From Lentimicrobiaceae bacterium (GTDB lineage: Bacteria; Bacteroidota; Bacteroidia; Bacteroidales; JAGONC01), in the NCBI GenBank assembly GCA_017993235.1, contig JAGONC010000008.1, positions 1 through 64,000 of the forward strand: DNA of 64,000 bases. Direction: 5' to 3'. The translations under genes and the position numbers were made by a program. Below, one piece after another: positions 44,371 through 52,662 of this stretch. The notes beneath the pieces are model-generated. The model did no database searches. It saw only the letters and a list, made by a program, of their open reading frames with translations, and was not told the DNA's origin. Positions within the stretch are counted from its first letter, which is position 1, and the number at the start of each line of letters is the position of its first letter.

Positions 44371-46149
44371 CTATTGTATCTGAAGTTCATAGGGTAAACG
44401 GGCCTGTACTCCCTTCATGGTGGAGATCTCTTTCCAGATGCGGTAATAGGGATAAAAATCCCCGATCTCCTTTTGAATACGGGTTTCAGGATCTTTTCCC
44501 ATCAATTCATCCATGATCTGCTGGAAAGGATCTTTTTGTTTGGGCAGCGAAACCACCTTATAATTTGTGATCTCTGCCATTTCCGATGCCAGTTGGATGG
44601 CGTCGTCCAGTCCCCCGAATTCATCGATCAGGCCGATGCGTTTAGCGTCCACACCGCTCCAGACGCGTCCCTGTGCAATGCTATCCACCCTTTCGACCGG
44701 GATGTTGCGAGCTTCGGCCACGTAGGCCAGAAACGTGGCATAAATGTCATCCACCTCGTACTGCAGTACTTCTTTTTCTTTTTCCGTCATCGGCCGGTTG
44801 ATGGCCATAAATTCAGCATTTGCGTTGGTCTCGACCTGGTCGAAAGTGAGTCCGAGCTTGTTGGTGAACAGCCCTTCCATATTGGGAACAAAACCAAACA
44901 CGCCGATGGATCCGGTGATCGTATTCTCGTGTGCAACGATCTTGTCGGCCATACAGGATATCCAGTATCCCCCGGAAGCGGCCACGTCACCATAGGAGGC
45001 AACCACGGGTTTTTTGAATTTTGCCAGCATCAGTTCCCTCAGGATCACATCCGAGGCCAGCGCATCCCCCCCGGGCGAGTTCACCCGGAGTACAATGGCC
45101 CTGACATTGGTATCCAGTCGGGCTTCACGTATGGTTTTGGATAAACGTTCGGAACCAATTGCGTAATCATCACCCTCTCCGCCACTGATGCCTCCCAGCG
45201 CATAAATGACAGCGATCTTGTTTTTCTGAAAGACCTTTTGTTTCTTATGAGGCTCATAGTCCATGTATTTGTTCAGCGTTATGGAAGGGATCTTCTTCTC
45301 TTCCTTGATGTCGAGCGCTTTTCTGATCTCAGCCATGAACTCGTCCTTGTACAGCAGTCCGTCAATAAGCTTCTTTTCAACGGCGAGCTCCGGTTTTTTT
45401 AATGCATCCAGCTCCGTGGCGATCCGGTTAAGCTCTGACACCGGAAGATTACGGGCCGTGGCGATCTGCCCGATCATATAATCCCACATGGTGGTGATAA
45501 AACGGCTGGTTTGCTCACGGTTGGCATCACTCATCCGGTCGCTGATGAAAGGTTCCATGGCACTTTTGAACCGGTTGTTCATCGGCCGGATGAGCTGGGC
45601 CTCCACATCCAGTTTTTCAAGCGTGTTCTTATAGAAGGTGACCTCAGCATAGAGCCCCTTAAAGAGCATCATCCCCTTGGGATGCATATAGATCTTGTCG
45701 CCTGCAGTGGCCAGGTAATAGGATCCCTGACTGTAGGAATCCGCATAACTGTAGATGAATTTACCGGATTTCCTGAAGTTGATCAGACCGGTACGGAACT
45801 CATCAATGTTGGCGATGCCGGCATTCAGGTTATTGAGATCAAGGTAGATACCCTTGATGTGATCATCTTCCCCGGCTTTTTTGATACAGGCCAGAATATC
45901 ATCCAGCCCGGGGGTCTTTTCCATGGAAAAATCCGTAAAATTTGACATTTGCGGTGTTTTGGTGCCTCTGTCCATGATCTTTTTATCGAGTGTAAGCTGC
46001 AATACGGCATTGCCGGGGACCACCACGGCTTCCTTTTCTCCGAGGGAAGCGAGCGAGAACAGGAAGATCATGAAGATGAGTAACAGGATGATGGATATCA
46101 GCAGATACCCGGCCATTGAGGCGAGCATGAATTTCAGAAAGTCTTTCAT
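44371..46149 (-). CDS. sppA: Signal peptide peptidase SppA, long form (592 aa)
   Basis: Membrane-bound serine protease that degrades cleaved signal peptides. One N-terminal helix (residues 14-34), then two tandem SppA domains. The catalytic Lys is in YYLATAGDKIYMHP (K152) and the Ser in VAASGGYWIS (S391), matching E. coli K209 and S409. TGSIGVFGFVPNMEGL follows. Length matches the 67K type. Confidence 0.94.
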   Translation of the reverse strand: MKDFLKFMLASMAGYLLISIILLLIFMIFLFSLASLGEKEAVVVPGNAVLQLTLDKKIMDRGTKTPQMSNFTDFSMEKTPGLDDILACIKKAGEDDHIKGIYLDLNNLNAGIANIDEFRTGLINFRKSGKFIYSYADSYSQGSYYLATAGDKIYMHPKGMMLFKGLYAEVTFYKNTLEKLDVEAQLIRPMNNRFKSAMEPFISDRMSDANREQTSRFITTMWDYMIGQIATARNLPVSELNRIATELDALKKPELAVEKKLIDGLLYKDEFMAEIRKALDIKEEKKIPSITLNKYMDYEPHKKQKVFQKNKIAVIYALGGISGGEGDDYAIGSERLSKTIREARLDTNVRAIVLRVNSPGGDALASDVILRELMLAKFKKPVVASYGDVAASGGYWISCMADKIVAHENTITGSIGVFGFVPNMEGLFTNKLGLTFDQVETNANAEFMAINRPMTEKEKEVLQYEVDDIYATFLAYVAEARNIPVERVDSIAQGRVWSGVDAKRIGLIDEFGGLDDAIQLASEMAEITNYKVVSLPKQKDPFQQIMDELMGKDPETRIQKEIGDFYPYYRIWKEISTMKGVQARLPYELQIQ

Positions 46150-46216
46150 GGATTCTGGGTTTTTGGTTTCAGGCCATTAAATTACGAAAAAAATGAAGCG
46201 GATGGAATTCTTGTCG

Positions 46217-46224
46217 TATTTTTG
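46217..46224 (+). promoter_or_regulatory. -7 element of folK
   Basis: TATTTTTG, exact to TAnnTTTG, 26 bp before ATG 46251. No -33 match at the expected distance. Confidence 0.4.
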
Positions 46225-46250
46225 GGTCTATTAACAGGATCAAACCATTC

Positions 46251-46757
46251 ATGGCGATAGCCTTTCTTTTATTGGGGGGAAATCTGGGTGACCGGGAAAG
46301 GATGCTGGAGACGGCGGTCGGTCACCTGGTAAAAAGCTCCGGTGCGCTTCTGGCATCCTCTTCTATCTATGAAACCCAGCCCTGGGGAAACCATGAACAA
46401 CCTTTATTCCTGAACCAGGTCATTTGCCTTGAAACCCGCCTGTCGCCCTCGGAATTACTCGACGAGATCCAGGCCATCGAATTGCGGATGGGCAGGAAAC
46501 GGAACGGGCATCGTTATCAGCCAAGACCCATGGATATTGATATCCTGTTCTACGACGACATCATCCTTCAGTCGGAGAGGCTGACCATACCGCACCCACT
46601 CCTGCATAAACGTGCATTTACGCTGATACCGCTGATGGAGATTGCACCCGGATTGATCCATCCGGTACTGAACCGGTCAATCGACGAACTGTGCAGGAGC
46701 AACCATGATCCATTGACGGTCAGGAAATACCGGTTGAAACATAATACGGAAGCATGA
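46251..46757 (+). CDS. folK: HPPK, folate biosynthesis pyrophosphokinase (168 aa)
   Basis: Transfers pyrophosphate from ATP to 6-hydroxymethyl-dihydropterin. Motifs are LLGGNLGDRERML, SSIYETQPWG, FLNQV and RPMDIDILFYDD with the catalytic/Mg Asp pair. The stop overlaps the start of the next gene (ATGATG), so the two are coupled. Confidence 0.95.
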   Translation: MAIAFLLLGGNLGDRERMLETAVGHLVKSSGALLASSSIYETQPWGNHEQPLFLNQVICLETRLSPSELLDEIQAIELRMGRKRNGHRYQPRPMDIDILFYDDIILQSERLTIPHPLLHKRAFTLIPLMEIAPGLIHPVLNRSIDELCRSNHDPLTVRKYRLKHNTEA

Positions 46758-47389
46758 TGCGATACAACTATATCTCCATTGAAGGCAACATTGGCGCCGG
46801 GAAAACTTCCCTCGCTCAGCGGCTTTCCGCACAGTTCAATGCAAAGCTGATCCTGGAGCAGTTTGAGGACAATCCATTCCTGCCCAAATTTTACAAAGAT
46901 CCCGACAAATATGCATTTCCACTGGAATTATCCTTTTTGGCCTCCCGGTTTCAGCAGTTGAAGGACCGGTTGACCCAGCAGGAATTGTTTACATCCCTGA
47001 CCGTATCGGATTATTTTATTTATAAATCCCTCATTTTTGCCCGGCGGACCATCCGCGATGATGAGATGATGCTTTTTAAGCGGCTTTTTGATCTGATGGC
47101 CTCCTTCCTGCCCAGACCCGACCTGCTGGTGTACCTGCATGTGGACGTTGAAAAACTGATGAACAACATTCAGCTTCGTGGCAGGGAGTATGAACAGGAG
47201 ATCAAGGAAAGTTACCTCAGAGGGATTCAGGAAAACTATTTCGAGTTTTTCCGGCAGCACACCGGTCAGCGTATCCTGATCATCGATACGAATTACATTG
47301 ATTTTGTAGCACTCAAAGAAGATTATGACCGGCTGGTAGAAGTGATCTCACAGGAATATCCCCGAACCATCACACGGATCGTTTTATAA
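46754..47389 (+). CDS. Deoxynucleoside kinase (211 aa)
   Basis: dCK/dGK-family kinase that phosphorylates deoxynucleosides in salvage. P-loop IEGNIGAGKTSLAQRL (~7-22), a DR[ST]-like region RTIRDDEMMLF, and the lid LRGREYEQEIKESYL. Substrate preference (dA/dG/dC) cannot be told. The pairing with folK is common in Bacteroidota. Confidence 0.92.
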   Translation: MMRYNYISIEGNIGAGKTSLAQRLSAQFNAKLILEQFEDNPFLPKFYKDPDKYAFPLELSFLASRFQQLKDRLTQQELFTSLTVSDYFIYKSLIFARRTIRDDEMMLFKRLFDLMASFLPRPDLLVYLHVDVEKLMNNIQLRGREYEQEIKESYLRGIQENYFEFFRQHTGQRILIIDTNYIDFVALKEDYDRLVEVISQEYPRTITRIVL

Positions 47390-47428
47390 AAAAAAACGCG
47401 GAAGCGCCATGTGTTTCGCTTCCGCGTT
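47388..47428 (-). terminator. Strong terminator between convergent genes
   Basis: AACGCGGAAGCG (47395-47406) pairs with CGCTTCCGCGTT (47417-47428), loop 10 nt. On the minus strand the stem is followed by a run of Ts (complement of the A-run at 47388-47396), so it ends the OmpA/TPR gene transcript. Confidence 0.9.
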
Positions 47429-47463
47429 CAAGGGCCGGATGACCCTTCAGAAGGATTCTTCTG

Positions 47464-50031
47464 TTATTTTATCAGTGCCTGGAAGTTTGGATCCTCCCAG
47501 AACTTGATAAACTCACGGTCGGCAGCAGCCATTTTCTTGCATTTATCGCTTTCCTTGACCGCTTTGGCCAGGTTGTCGATAACCATCTGCGTGTTTTCGG
47601 TGCGGGCACCGATGACCGCCTTCAGATAATCAACCTTGGTACTGGTTTCTGCACAATTCAGTTCATTTTCGGCACCCTTGTAATCACCTTTCTGGAATTT
47701 AACCATAGCAATGTTATACGTGCATTTTGAGCCGGCGAATGACGCAAGCGCCTGATCCCATTTGCACTGAGCGGCCTGAATGATTCCCATATTGTAACCA
47801 ACCGGTGCGCCATACTGCTTGGCTTTGGTGAAATAGGTTTCGGCCTTTGTATAATCACCAATCTTGGAATAGTAGGCACCGAAGTTATTCAGGACAACTG
47901 GATTGTTGGGGCACAATCCCTCAGCTTTTTCCAGCATTTTTTTGGCATCATCCAGCTTATCCTGTTTCATGTACACCCATGCCAGGTTGTTGTAACCTTT
48001 GCAATCGTCCGGGTACAATTCAATATATTTCTTCAGGATCTTTTCCTTTTCACCCAGATCATCGGTAAGGGTAGCTGCATAAAGCAGCTCTTTCTGTGTG
48101 AGTTGGGTCGGATCGGTAAGACCGAAATTCAGAATTTCCGCATCCGATTTCATGGGATCATAGATCCATGCTTTCATGTGGGTTCTCCGGAGTGGAGGCA
48201 GGATATCTTCTTCGATTTCCTTATAAACCAGCGACATGTTCTTGATCTCCTCTTCACGTCTTGCAACATTGGGCTGTGATTTCACAACGTTGAGAATGAC
48301 ATTCTTGTCCTTCATGTCGGAAGCTTCCACTGCTTTTACGAAACCGTCCCAATCTTCGCCATGTGCACGGATGTTGAACTTGATGTCTTTGGTGGCATCC
48401 AGCTTGACAAGTGATTTCTTGTCCTTGGCCAGTTTCTTGTAGAAGTCGATCAGGTAATTGTGGCCGGTTTTTGCACGGTTCTGCGAGAGGTCTTCGTTAT
48501 GGCTTTCTTCGCCTTCCGGTGAGGCCCATGCGTCGATGTCAATATCCCTGATCCGGGGTCCCGCTGCAAGGAAATCCTTGAATTCCTGCAGTTTGGCTTT
48601 GGCCTCTGCATTCTTGTTCAGCGCCATGTTCCAGTTCAGATCCCATCTGTCGACAATGAACCAGATGGTGGCTTCCTTGCTGGAGTAGGTTTGCCCTTCA
48701 TAGAATTCGCTCGGGTCCAGGCCCAGTTTCTGGTAGGTAGCCTTATCCGCATACAGCAACTGTTCGTCGTGGATGATGGTTTTGGGCATGATCGTACCGT
48801 CGGCGATCTTTCTTTCCGGAAGAATGACATACTTATAATCGGTCATGATCACTTCGCGGGTTGCCGGCTCATACGTGGTTTTAACCAGGTATGCAACGGG
48901 ATCCACAACCAGTTCGGATCCTTCCATACCTTCTTGATACGGGATCGTGGTATTATAGGTAAATGTTCCGCCTTCAGCGTAAGGAATAGCTTTCCCGTCA
49001 CCCACAACATTTTCTCCCTGCAGATAGATCGGATCCATCGCGTAGGAGCCGCCGTCCCATTTCAGGACCGGTGCAAATTGCATGACGGCCCTCTTGTTGA
49101 AATATTCCGGCGGGAAGGTTCCCTTGATGGTAACGGGTATGTCGGTACAGGTATTGACCAGTGGGTCGGGGATCACTTCGTATTTCACCAGGCCGTAGTT
49201 ATCCACCATTTTCTTCAGGTTGCCGCCCGATACGAACTTGTAGGTAATACCCAGTGAAGTATAGCTGAACATATCCTTGTACACCGGCATGGCGTCATCC
49301 GTGAAGTTGTCGATCTCATCTGATCCGGTAAAACTGAAGGTGCTTTCCAGGTTGAGGTCCACTTTTTCACTCAGCCGGAAATCAATTCCCAGACCCAGCG
49401 GGATCGAATAGGTCAACCTGCTGTCCGATTCCACCAGATCATCCTTTACCTGATCGTAGTAGACTTCATCCTTTATGGTTTCCGGGGTGATGGGATCACC
49501 CGTTTCGGTATGTTCCAGCTCACCCTTGCTGATCAGAAGCCCAATACCGGCAATGAGGTTAAAATCAATGAACCGGTCAGGATTATAACCACCGATGAGG
49601 TTGGATAAATTGAGGGCGCCGGTCAGCCTGGGGTTATGGAAACTTTTGGTTTCAAATGTCCAGTTGTAGGGTATCTGTGTGAAACGCACCAGGTCATCAT
49701 CTGCTTTTGTACCGGCCAGTTTACCACCCTGGTAGTGAAGGCGCAAACCAAACACTGACCCAAACTGACGTCCAATGCCCAGTCCGTAACCCAGTCTCCA
49801 GTCTTCCGTATCGGGGAAAACAGCACCTTTATCATCCGGAGAGGCAATGTCACCGTGATAAAGCAACAATCCACCATTAATATTGATAAACCAGTAAGGA
49901 TCAAAAGAGGTGGTTTTCTTTTCTTTCTCCTGCTTGGGTTCCTGCTCGTCCTGGGCAGAGAGAAGGAAAGGAAGGCCTGCAAACAAAAGGGTGATAAGCC
50001 CTATTTGTGACAAGTGTAGAAATTTTTTCAT
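47464..50031 (-). CDS. Outer-membrane protein with barrel, OmpA-like and TPR domains (855 aa)
   Basis: Large envelope protein. Signal peptide 1-26, then an acidic/Lys linker and an OmpA-type 8-strand barrel (FININGGLLLYHGDIA to YTSLGITYKF, ~45-270). A middle region (~270-480) I do not recognise. An OmpA-C-like segment follows (WASPEGEESHNEDLSQNRAK, ~520-545), which in OmpA proteins binds peptidoglycan. The last ~200 residues are TPRs (GYNNLAWVYMKQDKLDDAKK, VVLNNFGAYYSKIGDYTKAE). It may link outer membrane and cell wall and serve as a scaffold. A shorter paralogue lies just upstream on the same strand. The exact start base is within one position. Confidence 0.82.
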   Translation of the reverse strand: MKKFLHLSQIGLITLLFAGLPFLLSAQDEQEPKQEKEKKTTSFDPYWFININGGLLLYHGDIASPDDKGAVFPDTEDWRLGYGLGIGRQFGSVFGLRLHYQGGKLAGTKADDDLVRFTQIPYNWTFETKSFHNPRLTGALNLSNLIGGYNPDRFIDFNLIAGIGLLISKGELEHTETGDPITPETIKDEVYYDQVKDDLVESDSRLTYSIPLGLGIDFRLSEKVDLNLESTFSFTGSDEIDNFTDDAMPVYKDMFSYTSLGITYKFVSGGNLKKMVDNYGLVKYEVIPDPLVNTCTDIPVTIKGTFPPEYFNKRAVMQFAPVLKWDGGSYAMDPIYLQGENVVGDGKAIPYAEGGTFTYNTTIPYQEGMEGSELVVDPVAYLVKTTYEPATREVIMTDYKYVILPERKIADGTIMPKTIIHDEQLLYADKATYQKLGLDPSEFYEGQTYSSKEATIWFIVDRWDLNWNMALNKNAEAKAKLQEFKDFLAAGPRIRDIDIDAWASPEGEESHNEDLSQNRAKTGHNYLIDFYKKLAKDKKSLVKLDATKDIKFNIRAHGEDWDGFVKAVEASDMKDKNVILNVVKSQPNVARREEEIKNMSLVYKEIEEDILPPLRRTHMKAWIYDPMKSDAEILNFGLTDPTQLTQKELLYAATLTDDLGEKEKILKKYIELYPDDCKGYNNLAWVYMKQDKLDDAKKMLEKAEGLCPNNPVVLNNFGAYYSKIGDYTKAETYFTKAKQYGAPVGYNMGIIQAAQCKWDQALASFAGSKCTYNIAMVKFQKGDYKGAENELNCAETSTKVDYLKAVIGARTENTQMVIDNLAKAVKESDKCKKMAAADREFIKFWEDPNFQALIK

Positions 50032-50077
50032 AAGTGTATGATTTAAGTGAAATTTCGGGATTTTAATTTTTTAAATG

Positions 50078-50085
50078 CAAAGATA
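50078..50085 (-). promoter_or_regulatory. -7 element of the OmpA/TPR gene
   Basis: TATCTTTG on the minus strand, exact to TAnnTTTG, about 46 bp before the start. The 198-bp gap it lies in is AT-rich with nothing else recognisable apart from a weak GAACA/TGTTC hairpin near 50190. Confidence 0.5.
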
Positions 50086-50229
50086 TTAAGATAACCCAAT
50101 ACTGACTACGAAATTTGCTCTAAAATTAGAGAAAAATTAACCATTATGCAAATTTTTCTATATTAATTCAATTATACTATGTTTTGAACAAAAATGTTCG
50201 AACAAATTTATCAACAGTTCCACGAAAAT

Positions 50230-51600
50230 TTATTGTCTCAGGATCCGTTGGAACCATTCCATGCTTTTATACGGGAGAAATGCATGATCGTTTCTCAGAA
50301 AAACGGCCAGGCTGCTGTCCAGCTGAAGCGCTTTTACCAGCTCGCTGGCGACCTCAGCCTCGTTGTTGGTTTTTGCCCCGTACAGAGCCAGAAGGTAATG
50401 CCTTGTGGCGGTTTCAGGTGAGCATGCTAATATTTCACCTGCCTTTTCCGGCTGGTTTGCCATCAGGGCGGCCAGGGCTGCATTGATATTGCATGGATAG
50501 GATTCCAGCTGGGAAAAGGCTTTACCATAATCCCCTGTCAGCAGATAATAGATCCCGTAATTGTAGGAAACATCCACCTCTTCCTTTTGTGCAAGATCCA
50601 GGTAATGAAGTGCCTTGTCAGCACGGTTCATCTTCAGGGAGGCTGCTGCCAGGTTATTGAAAATGGTTCCGTTCGACGGGAAAAGGTTACTTGCACTGTT
50701 AAGGTAAACCATGGCCTGCTCCGGCTCATCCAGGTCAAGGTACAGACAGGCGATATTGTTGTATGCTTTCCACTCTTCCGGATACCGAGCCGAAGCAGAC
50801 CGGTAGATCTCCATTTTTTTTGCGGGATCATCGGTCAGTGTGGCTGCATACATGATCTGGTTGAAATGCAGGAATTGATGGTTTTCAAGAGCACATACCA
50901 GAAGTTCCTCATCCGTTTTTAAAGGCTCATGATAGGAGATCCTGATGCTGATCCTTCGGAGAAGGGGATAGAAATTGTCCTTTAGGATTGGATACAGCGA
51001 TGATCGCTGCAACTGTTCCATGATCTCGGTATCTGTAAAATCTTGATTATCAATAATATGTATAATTTCATCTCTGCCGGCCAGGTCTGAAGCCCTCAGG
51101 GTTTTTACCAGTCCGTCCCAGTCTTCACCCCCGGTTTCCGTCAGGATCGTACAGGATGGCTTATCCTTCAGGATGGCAGTAAACATGCTGCTGACATAGC
51201 TGGCGCCTGCAGCGGAGCGTTTTTTTGCGAGTGCGGCGTTGTACAGGCTGTCGCCTTCAGGGGAGGTATAGGAGGTAATCACAACCGTATCGGGCAGCCA
51301 ACCGGTTTCCAGGGGCTGAAAGAGCAGTTCCAGCTGGTGTTTGACAAAAGGGATTTGATTTGCAGGCAGCTCCGTATCGATCCGGAAAGCGTCCCGGTCA
51401 AAGAAAACATTGGCCATCAGGTCTTCCTTCTGCACACCGCTGTAATTTTGCTTTGCCAGAATGGCATGTTCATCGTGCACTACGAACTGCAGGTACGGGG
51501 TGGATGCGCCGGTGTCGGCACCGGGATGGTACCCTGCAGTGGCGTACAGTGTATAAAAAAATAAAGAAAAGATCAGGATGAAATGACGTAAAGAGTGCAT
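50230..51600 (-). CDS. OmpA-like/TPR protein, barrel-less paralogue (456 aa)
   Basis: Exported protein related to the C-terminal half of the neighbouring 855-aa protein. Signal peptide 1-22 (FILIFSLFFYTLYATAG). It shares the SPEGDSLYNAALAKKR segment, the EDWDGLVKTLRASD segment, MYAATLTDDPAKKMEIY, and TPRs (AYNNIACLYLDLDEPEQAM, IFNNLAAASLKMNRADKAL). The N-terminal barrel is absent. The start is ATG 51600; further upstream codons are not signal-like. It probably arose by duplication and acts beside its neighbour. Confidence 0.78.
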   Translation of the reverse strand: MHSLRHFILIFSLFFYTLYATAGYHPGADTGASTPYLQFVVHDEHAILAKQNYSGVQKEDLMANVFFDRDAFRIDTELPANQIPFVKHQLELLFQPLETGWLPDTVVITSYTSPEGDSLYNAALAKKRSAAGASYVSSMFTAILKDKPSCTILTETGGEDWDGLVKTLRASDLAGRDEIIHIIDNQDFTDTEIMEQLQRSSLYPILKDNFYPLLRRISIRISYHEPLKTDEELLVCALENHQFLHFNQIMYAATLTDDPAKKMEIYRSASARYPEEWKAYNNIACLYLDLDEPEQAMVYLNSASNLFPSNGTIFNNLAAASLKMNRADKALHYLDLAQKEEVDVSYNYGIYYLLTGDYGKAFSQLESYPCNINAALAALMANQPEKAGEILACSPETATRHYLLALYGAKTNNEAEVASELVKALQLDSSLAVFLRNDHAFLPYKSMEWFQRILRQ

Positions 51601-51641
51601 GAGTGGCTTTCGTTGATTAACGGAGCGAAGGTAGTCTTTTT

Positions 51642-52187
51642 TTATGAATGGTCTTTGGCACCGGATAACCTGCCGGAAATTTCCCACAGGACGATACCAA
51701 CGGTTACGGAGATATTCAGCGAGTGTTTGGTGCCAGCCTGCGGTATCTCAATGCATCCGTCGGCCAGCGCCATCACTTCTTCCTGTATGCCCGTAACCTC
51801 GTGCCCGAAAATGAGGGCGAGCTTTGCAGCAGGTTCAGGCCTGAATTCATCCAGGTAAGTATGTTCATCCGCCTGCTCCACCGCAACGATCCGGTATCCT
51901 TCCTCCTTCAGCTTGCCGACGGCTTCTGCGGTATCCTCTTCATAGCTCCAGTCAACGCTTTCCGTTGCGCCCAGCGCCGTCTTGTAGATATCCCGGTGCG
52001 GCGGAACAGCGGTGATCCCGCACAGGATGATCTTTTCGATACGAAAAGCATCCGCCGTGCGGAAGACCGACCCCACGTTATGGGTGCTCCGGACGTTGTC
52101 CAGCACAACGACGACAGGCAGCTTGGGGGCTTTTTTGAAGTCACCGACAGATAAGCGGTTCAGCTCTGCATTCTTTGTTTTACGCAA
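51642..52187 (-). CDS. TrmH/SpoU-family RNA 2'-O-methyltransferase (181 aa)
   Basis: SPOUT-fold RNA methyltransferase, target unknown. Motif 1 is LDNVRSTHNVGSVFRTADAF, motif 2 LIFGHEVTGI, motif 3 IPQAGTKHSLNISVTVGI. The start is set at TTG 52187, giving LRKTKNAELNRLSV, which aligns with homologues. A longer frame from ATG 52283 adds ~32 residues (GIWDLFGIWCLEYG) that are just translated intergenic repeat and are rejected. Confidence 0.88.
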   Translation of the reverse strand: MRKTKNAELNRLSVGDFKKAPKLPVVVVLDNVRSTHNVGSVFRTADAFRIEKIILCGITAVPPHRDIYKTALGATESVDWSYEEDTAEAVGKLKEEGYRIVAVEQADEHTYLDEFRPEPAAKLALIFGHEVTGIQEEVMALADGCIEIPQAGTKHSLNISVTVGIVLWEISGRLSGAKDHS

Positions 52188-52238
52188 TGCTTGAAATTTT
52201 GATGTAAAGATACTGCTTGATGCGGCGGAAATCCCATA

Positions 52239-52315
52239 TTCCAAGCACCAAATTCCAAATAAATCCCAAATTCCATGATCCAAATTCCAAACAAATTCCA
52301 GGATTCAAATTCCAA
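52239..52315. repeat. CCAAATTC word cluster, left copy
   Basis: Irregular tandem CCAAATTCC/CAAATTCCA words. The 24-nt stretch at 52280-52303 is repeated exactly at 52535-52558. It covers the upstream region of the SpoU gene. Confidence 0.75.
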
Positions 52316-52423
52316 TACACTGCGGCGAAAAGGTTGGTGAGTACCCAGGAATGGATCTTTTGCAATTCATACCGCGTAGCGGTTCAAGCTTTGTAACGCA
52401 ATGATATACCACCCCACCCCTTG

Positions 52424-52445
52424 CCCCTCCCCTCAAGGGGAGGGG
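52424..52445. repeat. C/G-tract palindrome in the SpoU-mutS gap
   Basis: CCCCTCCCCT, CA, AGGGGAGGGG: a perfect 10-bp inverted repeat with a two-base loop, flanked by further CCCCACCCC and GGGGAGGGG tracts (52412-52457). It could extrude or form a hairpin; no adjoining T-run. It lies in the 475-bp gap between SpoU and mutS, which otherwise holds only repeat words. Confidence 0.65.
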
Positions 52446-52508
52446 TTGGGGAGGGGTAATCCCGACAATGCTACAATGCTTTATGCCCTACGGGCAAAGG
52501 AACAGATG

Positions 52509-52661
52509 ACATAACAAATTCCAAATTCCAGGGGCCAAATTCCAAACAAATTCCAGGATCCAAATTCCAAAGGTCACTATACGGAAAGGGATTATAGTGT
52601 AACTTTGGAATTTGTTTTTTGTGATTTGTTTGGATTTTGGACCTTGTGATTTGGAATTTTC
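52509..52661. repeat. CCAAATTC word cluster, right copy with inverted arm
   Basis: Direct words CCAAATTCC at 52513-52571, then the same word inverted (GGAATTTG/GGATTTTGG) at 52603-52656, ending just before the mutS start. The two arms could form a long imperfect hairpin in the mutS leader. Confidence 0.7.
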
Positions 52662-52662
52662 G

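Noticed and set aside
52188..52283. Upstream extension of the SpoU methyltransferase from ATG 52283
   Set aside because: The extra residues are translated CCAAATTC repeat words and do not align with the family; TTG 52187 fits homologues.
52612..52662. Earlier in-frame start for MutS
   Set aside because: The 17 added codons lie in repeat words; conserved MutS sequence begins after ATG 52663.
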